Positions 1 to 10,125 of a stretch of 64,000 nt of DNA are shown one piece after another; position 1 is the first letter of the stretch; the number at the start of each line of letters is the position of its first letter. This stretch comes from Paludisphaera rhizosphaerae. Lineage in GTDB: Bacteria; Planctomycetota; Planctomycetia; Isosphaerales; Isosphaeraceae. The position numbers were made by a program, and so were the translations under genes. The stretch is from assembly GCF_011065895.1 (NCBI RefSeq), contig NZ_JAALCR010000001.1, positions 248,001 to 312,000 of the forward strand, read 5' to 3'. The notes beneath the pieces were generated by a model. That model had not been told where the DNA came from. It saw nothing but the letters and a program-made list of their open reading frames with translations, and made no database searches.

Positions 1-339
1 GAACCAACGGCACGTTGCCGCCGCAGATCCAGGCCGCGGCGCGGATCGCGTAGCCTAGCCAGAAGATCGCCAGCGCCAGCCTGGCCTCGCGGCCGAGCCT
101 CGGCGAGACGATCAAGCCGACCGCCCCCGTCAGCAGCCCGATCGTCAGGTGCCAGCGGAGCAGGACAAGCTGCGACGGCCTCCGGATCCGGGCGAGCATC
201 GGGACTTCGTAAAACTGGTGGGCGATGAAGTCGAAGGCGTAATCGAGCCAGCCGAACGACCAGTCCGCCCAGCCAGCGACGACAACCAGGGCGATCAGGC
301 CGACGCCCGCCGCGACCCTTCGCGAGGATGAACCGTCCA

Positions 340-340
<1 letters not shown>
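1..340 (-). CDS. Hypothetical membrane protein, 3' end beyond the window
   Basis: I translated this frame by hand from the complement. It opens with ATG at 340-338 and stays open for 113 codons to the window edge, so the C-terminus is missing. The product begins MDGSSSRRVAAG, followed by a hydrophobic segment at about residues 10-22, then a Trp/Tyr/Phe-rich stretch, and further hydrophobic segments at about 64-80 and 87-105. This suggests an inner-membrane protein. The ATG shares one base with the TGA stop of the upstream M28 peptidase gene (TGATG), so translation is probably coupled. I do not recognise the family. Confidence 0.6.
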
Positions 341-2046
<1,706 letters not shown>

Positions 2047-2152
2047 CGCCATCGCTCCTCGCCCGACCATCGTCCACTCGCAGGCGCCGTCGTCGCCGCG
2101 TTGAAAAGGACCATGATACGAAGCGAACGGCCGGGAGGCGAGGAGCCGCCCG

Positions 2153-3724
2153 TCAGGTGAACAGCGTTTCGAGAGCACGCGCTAGCACCCGAGGATCGAG
2201 CCAGCCGTGGTAGAGCGCAGGGGGCTCCTTCTCCAGGCCGAGGAGGCCGTACACGGCCGTCATCGCCGCTCGAACGGAGTATTCGACCGTGAACACCGTA
2301 TCCTCGGGCAACTCGCAGAACTGTCCGATGAACGCCAGGTTGACCGAACCCTCGGGAACGACCCGGGGACGGTCGCCCGCCTCGCGCACGAGGAACTGGC
2401 TGGTGATGTACGGCATCTTGCAGGGAATGCAGGTGCAGGTCTCCAGGATCCTCGGCAGATGGTCGGCGATGCCCAGATGGGTGCAAAGTTCGGTCAAGAT
2501 GTCGGCCCCCGTGGAGTCGGACATCGTCCTGGAGACGTGATCGCCCGGTTTGTCCGTGAAGAGGCCGTATCCCCAGAAGACCTGGACGTCCTCCGGCTGG
2601 TTGCGGAAATGCGGTTGATAGGCCACGACGATCGACATCAGCCAGGACGAATCCTTGATCGTCACGAGCGCACCGGTCCCCGGCGCGTTGCCGGTGAAGT
2701 CCTCCAGCAGGCGGAACATCAGCGGGTCGCGGCAAGTGACGGTGAACGACTCCCAGAACGATTCATCGACGTGGTCGTCGAACACGGAAGGATTGCCGAA
2801 GTCGTCTCGACCGCGGGCGAGATTCTCCCACAAGGTCCAGTCGACGGGCTTGCGACGGTCAAGTTCGGGAACGGCGTGCTGCGAGCCCAGGGTGGACGCC
2901 GCGGTCATCGAACCGTTCGTCACGATGACGAGGTCGTGCTCGGAAACCGGGATCTCGCGAGTCGCTCCGGACTCGACGAGGTGGATCCGCTCGACGATCG
3001 TCCCGCCCTCCGCTTCGCGGAACCCGAGATTCGTGACCTGGGTCTGGGGGTGGAACTGAACGCCCTGCGACTTTAACCAGGCCGCGATCGGCAAGACGAC
3101 GGAGTCGTACTGGTTGTAAGGCGAGCGGTCAACGCCTGCCAGGGTGTTGATCCTCGGGAATTCGTGGACGAACCGGTAGAGGTAACGGCGGAATTCGACG
3201 GCCGAATGCCACGGCTGGAAGCCGAACATCGTCGCCCACATCAACCAGAACTCCTCCTGGAAGAACTCCGGCTCAAAGCAGTCGCTGATCCGTTGTCTCC
3301 CAAGGTCGGCCTCGCTGGCGAGAACGACCTTGATCAGGTCGAGCCGATCCTTCATGCGGAAGCCCATCGACGACACGTCGAGCACCTTGCCGCCAGCGAC
3401 CAACCGAGCGTTGGCGTGAGTCTTCACACGCTCGTTGAACTCGATGAAGTCGTCCCGGACGGTCTTCGATGGGTCGTCGATCGAGGGGATGTGAGACAGC
3501 AGGTCGTAGGTGCAGACGTACGAGAAGTTGAACATCCGCCCGCCGCGAAGGACGTAACCTCGATCTCGATCGCCGCCGCCGTCGAGACTGCCGCCAAGGA
3601 CGTCAAGCTCCTCGTAGACGTGAACGTCCCGGCCGGCGAAGCCCTCGCGGATCAGATAGACCGCAGCCGAGAGCGATGCGATTCCGCCGCCGACCAGGTG
3701 AGCCGTGGAGCTCTCACGCATCAT
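2153..3724 (-). CDS. ohyA: Oleate hydratase (MCRA family), FAD-dependent
   Basis: 523 residues. This family adds water across the cis-9 double bond of oleate to give 10-hydroxystearate (EC 4.2.1.53). The N-terminal Rossmann motif [17 protein letters not shown] (about residues 11-27) binds FAD. The family loop reads RGGRMFNF (R60-N66), that is the RGGRM variant and not RGGREM, so the acidic residue that acts in the Elizabethkingia enzyme is absent here. The conserved [13 protein letters not shown] block, carrying the active-site Tyr, is present. The length fits the shorter hydratase subfamily. The start ATG is preceded by GAGGAATT. The gene diverges from an FkbM methyltransferase across about 246 bp. 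Confidence 0.92.
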   Translation of the reverse strand: MMRESSTAHLVGGGIASLSAAVYLIREGFAGRDVHVYEELDVLGGSLDGGGDRDRGYVLRGGRMFNFSYVCTYDLLSHIPSIDDPSKTVRDDFIEFNERVKTHANARLVAGGKVLDVSSMGFRMKDRLDLIKVVLASEADLGRQRISDCFEPEFFQEEFWLMWATMFGFQPWHSAVEFRRYLYRFVHEFPRINTLAGVDRSPYNQYDSVVLPIAAWLKSQGVQFHPQTQVTNLGFREAEGGTIVERIHLVESGATREIPVSEHDLVIVTNGSMTAASTLGSQHAVPELDRRKPVDWTLWENLARGRDDFGNPSVFDDHVDESFWESFTVTCRDPLMFRLLEDFTGNAPGTGALVTIKDSSWLMSIVVAYQPHFRNQPEDVQVFWGYGLFTDKPGDHVSRTMSDSTGADILTELCTHLGIADHLPRILETCTCIPCKMPYITSQFLVREAGDRPRVVPEGSVNLAFIGQFCELPEDTVFTVEYSVRAAMTAVYGLLGLEKEPPALYHGWLDPRVLARALETLFT

Positions 3725-3815
3725 GGCAATTCCTCGCTCAATTCTGAATAAGCAGAATTTCTAAGCGGTTTGGACGAGCCGGCGGAGTCGGTCGCTTCAT
3801 CTGGCAATCCGTGGT

Positions 3816-3887
3816 GTGTTGTTTTGAATCAACACGTGAAGAAACTGGCGACAACAGCCGCTTTCTCGTCGTGGTTTGATGATTATA
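3816..3887 (-). promoter_or_regulatory. Candidate ohyA promoter with a dyad downstream
   Basis: On the minus strand a perfect TATAAT lies at 3887-3882, about 158 bases before the ohyA ATG; the -35 region 17-18 bases further up is weak. Between it and the gene is a perfect 6-bp inverted repeat, GTGTTG-N8-CAACAC (3816-3835). It sits roughly 40-60 bases after the expected start site, where a repressor could bind. The TetR-type reading is inference. Confidence 0.3.
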
Positions 3888-3970
3888 GTGACGGTGCCAG
3901 TGGACGTTTTCGCGGCCCGCCATTGGGGCTAGGCCGCGGCCGTTGACGCTCGCCCATCGAGAATCAAGTT

Positions 3971-4768
3971 GTGAACACTATTTACGCTCCGATCGCACGC
4001 GTCGCGGGGGGAGGGAATGTGAACCACCGGATCAAAGAGCTGATGCATCGCATGGGGCTCTATCCGGTCGCTCGAGGGATCTATCGAGCGATTTCATCCG
4101 ATCATCGACGGGATCGGAAGCTTCGAAGACTTTTCTTCGCTCAATTCTTGAAGCCCGGCGACCTGTGCTTCGACATTGGAGCGAATCTTGGCCAGTCGAT
4201 TGAAGCCTTCCGGGCGTCCGGGGCGCGAGTCGTGGCGCTGGAAGCCAATGCACTCTGCCTCCCCACGCTCGCCTATTCGTTCGGTCGCGACCCGGAGGTC
4301 CTGGTCGTGAACAAGGCGGTCGGATCGACGTCGGGGACGGCGCGACTGCATTTCCATCAGACCGCATCCACGGCCTCGATCCGCGACGATTGGAACGACA
4401 CGGACGACAACGTCGTCGAGGTGGAGATGATCACGCTCGAGCAGCTGTTCGCCCAGCACGGCGTCCCCCGGCTGCTGAAGGTGGATGTGGAGGGCTTTGA
4501 GGAGCAAGTCTTCGCCGGCCTCGCTCGACCCGTTCCGATCATCTATTTCGAGATGCACGGCCGAGAGTTCGATGCCGTGATCCGCATCCTGGCTCGACTC
4601 GAATCCGTGGGGAAAATCGAGAGCGTCAACGCGGTGAGTGAGGACCACGGCCAATGGCTCCTCGACCGTTGGGTCTCGCCGGCTGAATTCGCGACCGCTT
4701 TGAATCCCCTCCCGAAGCTGGCCAACGTCGTGGTCCGGATGGACGGATCGGCTTCCTGCCACGTTTGA
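3971..4768 (+). CDS. FkbM-family SAM-dependent methyltransferase
   Basis: 265 residues from a GTG. The SAM-binding motif FDIGANLGQS (about residues 67-76) is followed by the acidic strand VVALEAN, and the FkbM signature LLKVDVEGFEEQV lies near residues 172-184. The C-terminus carries a variable domain that probably holds the acceptor site. FkbM enzymes usually O-methylate sugars or polyketides; here the substrate is unknown. A second GTG at 4019 (residue 17) has a better purine-rich site (GGGGAGGGA) and may be the true start, giving 249 residues. The gene is transcribed away from ohyA and converges on a small membrane protein gene. Confidence 0.85.
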   Translation: MNTIYAPIARVAGGGNVNHRIKELMHRMGLYPVARGIYRAISSDHRRDRKLRRLFFAQFLKPGDLCFDIGANLGQSIEAFRASGARVVALEANALCLPTLAYSFGRDPEVLVVNKAVGSTSGTARLHFHQTASTASIRDDWNDTDDNVVEVEMITLEQLFAQHGVPRLLKVDVEGFEEQVFAGLARPVPIIYFEMHGREFDAVIRILARLESVGKIESVNAVSEDHGQWLLDRWVSPAEFATALNPLPKLANVVVRMDGSASCHV

Positions 4769-4779
4769 ACCGTCGATCG

Positions 4780-5049
4780 CTACGCGTTGGACTGCTCGAG
4801 GAACGTCAACAGATTTGCGACGACGGCCGTCGCCAGGCAGAGCGAGCCGTAGAAAATGCGGAAGGCCCATGCGCCGGGGGCGTCGACGGGGTGAACCGAT
4901 CCCAGGGCGAAGAAGAGCACGCCGAGGGCCAGGACCACCACCGCCCCGGCTCGGTAGGTCCGATACTCGTCATTTTCTGGCGGCGCCAGCAGGGCGCTGA
5001 GGGGGAGGATGGCGGCGATCAGCAGGACGTAGGCGAGCATCGTTCCCAT
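4780..5049 (-). CDS. Small three-span membrane protein
   Basis: 89 residues, nearly all hydrophobic: segments at about 5-20, 32-50 and 64-82, separated by a charged NDEYRTYR loop and a short HPVDAPG loop. The ATG has CAGGAG seven bases upstream, and codon choice matches the neighbours. No catalytic motif is visible and I do not recognise a family. It converges with the FkbM gene (11-bp gap) and diverges from the DUF6798-like gene. Confidence 0.65.
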   Translation of the reverse strand: MGTMLAYVLLIAAILPLSALLAPPENDEYRTYRAGAVVVLALGVLFFALGSVHPVDAPGAWAFRIFYGSLCLATAVVANLLTFLEQSNA

Positions 5050-5252
5050 CGTCGGACTCCTGTTCGCTTCTGATTGGAGGCTCTGTCTGCCCAGTTATGG
5101 ACGTCTGAGCCTGTCGCGTGCCACGAATTCTGAGTGAAGGGCCCGGGGCGGCCGGACTCGGACTGGCGTTGACCGTCCGCGACCTGGGATTACACTCGCG
5201 GACGACCGCGCAAACCGACTGTTTGGGTCATCACAGGGAGAGGGCGGGACTC

Positions 5253-7205
5253 ATGGAAGAGGGACCCGAGGCCGGCGACGGCCGTCCACGATGGGCGTCC
5301 TGGCGATACGTTCTCCTCATCCTGGGCTTCTACCTGACCTTCAAGGGCTACCATAGCCTCGACGGCGACCAGGCTCATCGTTTGCCCTTGCTGCTGAACA
5401 GTTTAGATCCGCGAGTCTTCGCCGACGACCCGTTCGTCAGAGCCTTCGACGAGTTCAACCCGCATCGAGGTTCGATCCAACTTCTGGGGGCGTTCGCTCG
5501 GATCGTCGGCCTGCCGACGACCCTGGCCGTCTTCTTCGCCCTGACGTTCGCGCTGACGGTTCGCGGAGTCCACCGGCTGGCCGAGGTCTTCTGGCCGGGG
5601 CGGAACGCAGGCTGGGTCGCCGTTTTCTTCTTCCTGGCGGCCAAGGCGGGCAATATCGGGACGAACCACCTGTTCGAGGCGATGCTGCTGGATCGCCTGA
5701 TGGCCCTGGCTCTGGGTTGGATCGCGACGGCGGCGATCATTGAGGACCCTCGGCGGGGGTGGTGGGTTTCGGCCCTGGCGCTGAGCGGTGCGGCATGGGT
5801 CCATCCATCGCTTGGGTTGCAGCTTGCACTCGTGTTCTCGGGGGCCTGGTTCGCCTGGGCCTTGTTGCCCCAGGAAACGGGCGTGCGATGGCCCCTGACG
5901 ATCCGTGCAATTGCGACGATGGCTCTGGCCATAGCGCCGGGGTTGGTCGACAACCTCGCCCCTTTCGGCGACCTGAGCGAGGGGCTTGCGCCCGAGACTT
6001 ACCGACTTCTGACGGCCGAGTTGCAGAGCCCTCAGCACATGCTGCCTCACCTCTGGCGAGAGCCGCAGTGGTTGGCGGCGGGGGCGTACCTGGTCCTGGC
6101 TTCTCTGGCGCTGGCCGGTAGCAGGCGAGAGGCGAAAGAACCGCCGGCCGCTTGCCAGGCCCCGCGGTGGCGACTGTCGTTGCTGCTGCTGGCGGTTCTC
6201 GTCTGGCTTGGCGCTTCATGGTTCCTGGTCGAGGTGGTTGAACACCTTGGAGCAACGGTCTTCCAGCCGTTTCGGATCGCCACTTTGGGTCGCGGCGTCT
6301 GTCTCGTCCTGGCCAGCGGTCACGTCGTCGCGCTTTGGGGTCGCGGCGGATTGATCGACCGCATGCGGGCTGCGAGCATTCTGGCCGGCTGCATGAGCGA
6401 CTGGCTCTTCGCTGTGACCGCCGCGATCGAGGTTGTCATGACCCTGGCCGATCATGCGGGCGAGCGGATTCGCACGACGGCGTTCGTCGGCCTGCTGCTC
6501 TGGGCGGGGCTTTTCCTCGCCCGACACGATACCGAGGGGGGGCATCGCACTCTGGCGGCGGCCGTCGGCGTCGGACTCGTCGCCAGCCTGACGTCCCGCG
6601 TTCCGATCGCCTGGACGTCTCGCCGCCTCCGTCTAGCGTACGCAGCCGCCTGGACTCTGCCTCTTGCGGCGATCGCTGTAGGGACGCTTCCCGAGGGGTC
6701 TTCGCTCGCGGAGTCGAAGGCGGTTCGCGAGCTGCTGGCGCGGTGTCGGTTCGCTCCGCGGCCCATCAACGACGTCGAGCGGCTGGCGGTATGGTGCCGT
6801 GAGCACACTCCGGAGTCGGGGCGCTTCGTTGGGCCGCCAGGACCGAAGGGGTTCCGCCTCTGGTCCCACCGTTCCTGGGCCTTCAGCCGCGCAGGGAGCC
6901 CCTACCACGCCAGAGGCTTACGCGACTGGTATGAACGGTTTCGGCAGCACGTTGATTTCGACGGACCGCCCGAGGCGCTCGTGCAGGCCTATCTCGACGG
7001 TCGCCACCGCCTGGAGTCGCGATACGATGCGATGACCGACGACCAGCTTGCGTCCCTGGCCGCCCGTCAAGGGGCGGAGTTCGTCGTCGCCCGCGCGGAT
7101 CGGCCCGATCAGGGGACGGGGAGCACTCTGGAACGACTCCATGAGCAGGGTGAGTACGCCGTCTACCGCGTTCGGCCCGAAGCGCTGGCCCACGTCCAGC
7201 CATAA
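5253..7205 (+). CDS. Polytopic membrane protein with DUF6798-like C-terminus
   Basis: 650 residues starting at MEEGPEAGDG, with GGGAGAGGGCGGG upstream. The frame is open from 5118, but that extension is not membrane-like. About ten or more hydrophobic segments run from residue 17 to about 500. A soluble C-terminal part contains LAVWCREHTPESGRFVGPP and AEFVVARADRP, the layout I associate with the planctomycete DUF6798 family. The fold resembles membrane glycosyltransferase-like proteins, but no catalytic motif is clear. Its last 43 bases overlap, tail to tail, the 3' end of the gene on the opposite strand. Confidence 0.75.
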   Translation: MEEGPEAGDGRPRWASWRYVLLILGFYLTFKGYHSLDGDQAHRLPLLLNSLDPRVFADDPFVRAFDEFNPHRGSIQLLGAFARIVGLPTTLAVFFALTFALTVRGVHRLAEVFWPGRNAGWVAVFFFLAAKAGNIGTNHLFEAMLLDRLMALALGWIATAAIIEDPRRGWWVSALALSGAAWVHPSLGLQLALVFSGAWFAWALLPQETGVRWPLTIRAIATMALAIAPGLVDNLAPFGDLSEGLAPETYRLLTAELQSPQHMLPHLWREPQWLAAGAYLVLASLALAGSRREAKEPPAACQAPRWRLSLLLLAVLVWLGASWFLVEVVEHLGATVFQPFRIATLGRGVCLVLASGHVVALWGRGGLIDRMRAASILAGCMSDWLFAVTAAIEVVMTLADHAGERIRTTAFVGLLLWAGLFLARHDTEGGHRTLAAAVGVGLVASLTSRVPIAWTSRRLRLAYAAAWTLPLAAIAVGTLPEGSSLAESKAVRELLARCRFAPRPINDVERLAVWCREHTPESGRFVGPPGPKGFRLWSHRSWAFSRAGSPYHARGLRDWYERFRQHVDFDGPPEALVQAYLDGRHRLESRYDAMTDDQLASLAARQGAEFVVARADRPDQGTGSTLERLHEQGEYAVYRVRPEALAHVQP

Positions 7206-7780
7206 CGCAGACGATGCGTAAAGCCTTCCGCGCTCAGAGCCGCGAGAACCTGCGCCTGGGTGGCGCGCGGCCCCTTGTCGGCCAGGAGCAGACGCGAGCC
7301 ATCGAGCACCGACAGGGCCAATTCACCAGAGGGAGACGTCCAGCGGGCCTGTTGATCCGAGGCTCCGTCGAGATCCCCGACTCCCAGGCTGACCTCATAG
7401 GTCGCCGCGAGGCTGGAGACCGTATCGCGGCAGCGATCGGCGACGTCGAACTCGATGGTCGTCGCGCCCTGGGCTTCGACCGAGACGGTCACGACGGCCG
7501 AAAAGTGGTGGCGATGGTGAAGGCCGGTCAGTAGAAGGCGGACCCGGCTCTCGTCGTCGTCGAAGTCGTGATGGTGGATTTCCTGGTAGACCGGGCTGAC
7601 GACCCGCTCGGGGTCGTCTTCGGTTCCTGACTCGATCGAGGCGAGCCAGGCGGTACCGTCGGTCGGGGCGATTTCATGGACCCAACGGTCGCCGACGAGC
7701 CTGAGGACGAACCGGACGGCAAGCGTCCGGATCGTCACCAGGTCGTCGGATTGTTGCAGGTCCCAGGCGGGACTGGACAT
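7163..7780 (-). CDS. Hypothetical protein next to prfB
   Basis: 205 residues, no signal peptide or membrane segment, rich in beta-strand-like alternation, with a His-rich patch (EIHHHDFDDDESR, GLHHRHHF) near residues 67-90. I do not recognise a family. It starts 17 bases after the prfB stop on the same strand, so it is probably cotranscribed. The 3' end overlaps the opposite-strand membrane protein gene by 43 bp, so one of the two ends may be misjudged or the overlap may be real. Confidence 0.6.
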   Translation of the reverse strand: MSSPAWDLQQSDDLVTIRTLAVRFVLRLVGDRWVHEIAPTDGTAWLASIESGTEDDPERVVSPVYQEIHHHDFDDDESRVRLLLTGLHHRHHFSAVVTVSVEAQGATTIEFDVADRCRDTVSSLAATYEVSLGVGDLDGASDQQARWTSPSGELALSVLDGSRLLLADKGPRATQAQVLAALSAEGFTHRLRYGWTWASASGRTR

Positions 7781-7797
7781 GGCCGAGAGCGTCCTGA

Positions 7798-8917
7798 CTA
7801 CTTGGCCGAATCGGCGCCCTTGGCAAGCTTCATGCGAAGGTACGACTCGATGAAGCCGTCGAGCCCGCCGTCGAGGACGGCTCGCGGATTGCCGACTTCG
7901 TAGCTGGTCCTGGCATCTTTGACCAGCTGGTAGGGCTGGAGGACGTAGGACCGAATCTGGTTGCCGAAGCTGACGTCGCCCTTCTCGTCGTACTTCTTGG
8001 CGTACTCGGCCTCGCGCTTCTCTTCTTCCATGCGGATGAGCTTGGCTTTCAGAGAAGCCAGGGCGAGGGCGTCGTTCTTGTGCTGCGAGCGTTCGCTGCG
8101 GGACTCGGCGGCGACGCCCGTCGGGAGGTGCGTGTAGCGCACGGCCGACTCGGTCTTGTTCTGGTGCTGGCCGCCAGGCCCGCCGGCGCGGAACACGTCA
8201 CGCTTCAGCTCGTCGTCCTTGAGGACGATGTCAATCGTCTCGTCGACCTCGGGGATCACGTCGACGGAGGCGAACGAGGTCTGACGCCGGGCCGCGGCGT
8301 CGTACGGGCTGATGCGCACGAGCCGATGCACGCCGGTCTCGCCGCGCAGGTTTCCGTAGGCGTACGGCCCCGTGATATGCAGGGTGGCCTCGGCGATGCC
8401 CGCCGCGCCGCCTTCTTCGCGAGCGGTGACGGCGGCCTTGAAACCGCGGCCTTCGGCCCACATCAGGTACATGCGCATGAGCATCTCAGCCCAGTCGCAG
8501 GCCTCGGTGCCGCCGGCTCCGGCGTGGATCGTGACGAAGGCGTTGCAATGGTCGTTGGGACCGCTCAGCATCGACTGCAGCTCGAACGCCGCGAAGTCCT
8601 TGTCGGCCTTCTCGGCGGCGGCCTGGACGTCGACGTCGAACTCGTCCGTCTCCAGTTCGTCGGCCAGTTCAAGCGAGGCCGTCAGGTCGTCGGCCTGCTT
8701 GATGAGTTCCTCGAACGGCTTGAGAACGCCGTTGAGCGTCTTCAACTCGGCGATGGTCGCCTTGGCCTTGTCCTGGTCGTTCCAGAAGGACGCCCCTTCC
8801 ATCTCATTCTGGAGGGCGTCGCGGCGGGATTGCTTTTCGCCCAAGTCAAAGAGAGTCTCGGAGATGGAGGATGCGGTCGATCACATTCTTGGCCGATCGC
8901 TTCAACTCGGCGTCCAC
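7798..8917 (-). CDS. prfB: Peptide chain release factor 2, expressed by +1 frameshift
   Basis: Full product about 372 residues. The first 23 codons run from GTG at 8917 (AAGGAG nine bases upstream) to CTT at 8851-8849, followed by an in-frame TGA. A +1 shift at CTTTGAC continues into the 348-codon main frame. RF2 releases peptides at UGA and UAA. Visible are the GGQ peptidyl-transferase loop (GGPGGQHQNKTES, residues about 246-258 of the full product) and the stop-codon recognition block RISPYDAAARRQTSF. The tripeptide there reads SPY instead of the usual SPF (codon for Y at 8304-8302). The hypothetical gene follows immediately; gluQRS diverges upstream. Confidence 0.95.
8845..8851 (-). promoter_or_regulatory. 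prfB: Programmed +1 frameshift site of prfB
   Basis: The minus strand reads CTT TGA C, the classic RF2 autoregulatory slip site: low RF2 leaves the ribosome paused at UGA and it slips from CUU to UUU. The upstream frame (GTG at 8917) and downstream frame join only by skipping the T at 8848. The strong internal Shine-Dalgarno of E. coli (AGGGGG three bases before CTT) is not obvious here; only GAGAC precedes it. Confidence 0.93.
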
Positions 8918-9075
8918 GGCGAAACTCTCCTTGGCGAAAGAGCGGGCGACCGCCTGGCCGACCCGCGTTACGACCCGCTAAACTCGGCTCCATTAGAACC
9001 GAACGCCCTCGACGCAACCAGACCAGTCGACGCCGACGCCGGTTCGTCCGAGGGAGGGAACGGAGAAGCCCGATC

Positions 9076-10050
9076 ATGACGCTGCGACAAGAGCGACGCC
9101 CCGGAGCGGGCCGGCTGGCGCCGTCGCCGACCGGAGGGTTGCACGTCGGCCACGCCCGGTCGTTCCTCATCGCCTGGCTGGCTTCCCGCCAGGCCGGCGG
9201 TCCGGTCGTCCTGCGAATCGAGGACCTCGACGCCTCCCGCGCCCGCCCCGAGGCCGCCGATTCGGTCCTCGTCGATCTCCGCTGGCTGGGGCTCGACTGG
9301 GACGAAGGCCCGGACGTCGACGGCCCTTTCGGACCGTACATCCAGTCCCAGCGTCGTACGATTTACGAAGAGAGCCTGAACCAACTCAAGGCGGCGGAGT
9401 TGGTCTATCCCTGCACCTGCACTCGGGCCGATATCGAACGCGCGGCGTCCGCTCCCCACGCCGAGGACGAGGGCCCGACCTATCCGGGCACCTGCGCGAA
9501 CCGTTCCGCGGCCGACGCGGCTGGACTCGGCGATCGCCCCTTCGCCTGGCGGTTCCGCGTCCCCGCCGGGCCGGTAGCCTGGGACGACCTCTTTCTGGGG
9601 ACACGCGAAATCGACCCGGCGCGCATCGGCGGCGACTTCATCGTGGGCCGCAACGGACAGGGCCCCGCCTATCAGTTAGCGGTCGTGGTCGACGACGCCT
9701 TCATGGGGATCGACCAGGTGATCCGCGGCGACGATCTCGTGCCAAGCACCCCTCGGCAACTTCTCCTGTATCGAGCGTTTGGCTGGACGCCTCCGAGATT
9801 CGGGCATGTTCCGCTGGTTGTCGGCCCCGACGGCCGTCGGCTGGCCAAGCGCGACGGCTCGATCAAGCTTTCCGCACTTCGCGATGCCGGCGTCGACCCT
9901 CGCCGGCTCGTCGGTTCCCTGGCAGCCTCGCTGGGAGCGCCCTCATCGACCCGCTCCTCCCCTGGTGATCTCATCTCCGAGTTCGACCTGGCCGAGATCC
10001 CGACGTCCGCGTGGGTCGCCTCACCTGCCGCGTGGAGCGATGGGTTGTAG
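9076..10050 (+). CDS. gluQRS: Glutamyl-Q tRNA(Asp) synthetase
   Basis: 324 residues. A class I aminoacyl-tRNA synthetase-like enzyme without the anticodon-binding domain; it attaches glutamate to queuosine in the tRNA(Asp) anticodon loop. Visible are the HIGH-type motif (APSPTGGLHVGHARS, about residues 15-29), the glutamate-recognition RIEDLD, the zinc-site cysteines YPCTCTRADIE and YPGTC, and the KMSKS-equivalent RRLAKRDGS. ATG at 9076 begins just before the catalytic domain; the frame is open far upstream across the complement of prfB, but that part is not homologous. It diverges from prfB across about 158 bp. Confidence 0.92.
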   Translation: MTLRQERRPGAGRLAPSPTGGLHVGHARSFLIAWLASRQAGGPVVLRIEDLDASRARPEAADSVLVDLRWLGLDWDEGPDVDGPFGPYIQSQRRTIYEESLNQLKAAELVYPCTCTRADIERAASAPHAEDEGPTYPGTCANRSAADAAGLGDRPFAWRFRVPAGPVAWDDLFLGTREIDPARIGGDFIVGRNGQGPAYQLAVVVDDAFMGIDQVIRGDDLVPSTPRQLLLYRAFGWTPPRFGHVPLVVGPDGRRLAKRDGSIKLSALRDAGVDPRRLVGSLAASLGAPSSTRSSPGDLISEFDLAEIPTSAWVASPAAWSDGL

Positions 10051-10125
10051 CATCGTCGTTCGGGACGGGGTATCACACAGGATAAATCCCCCCGCGATCG
10101 GGTCGAGCCAGGAGAGGACGGCGCC

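Noticed and set aside
3882-3916. Sigma-54 promoter suggested by TGGCAC upstream of ohyA
   Set aside because: The -12 GC element is absent at the required spacing; a TATAAT is there instead.
3738-3923. 61-codon minus-strand frame upstream of ohyA
   Set aside because: Contains the candidate promoter and dyad, has low-GC irregular codon use and no ribosome site.
8080-9075. N-terminal extension of the gluQRS frame through the prfB complement
   Set aside because: The synthetase HIGH-type motif starts right after ATG 9076; the extension lies antisense to RF2 and has no homologous features.
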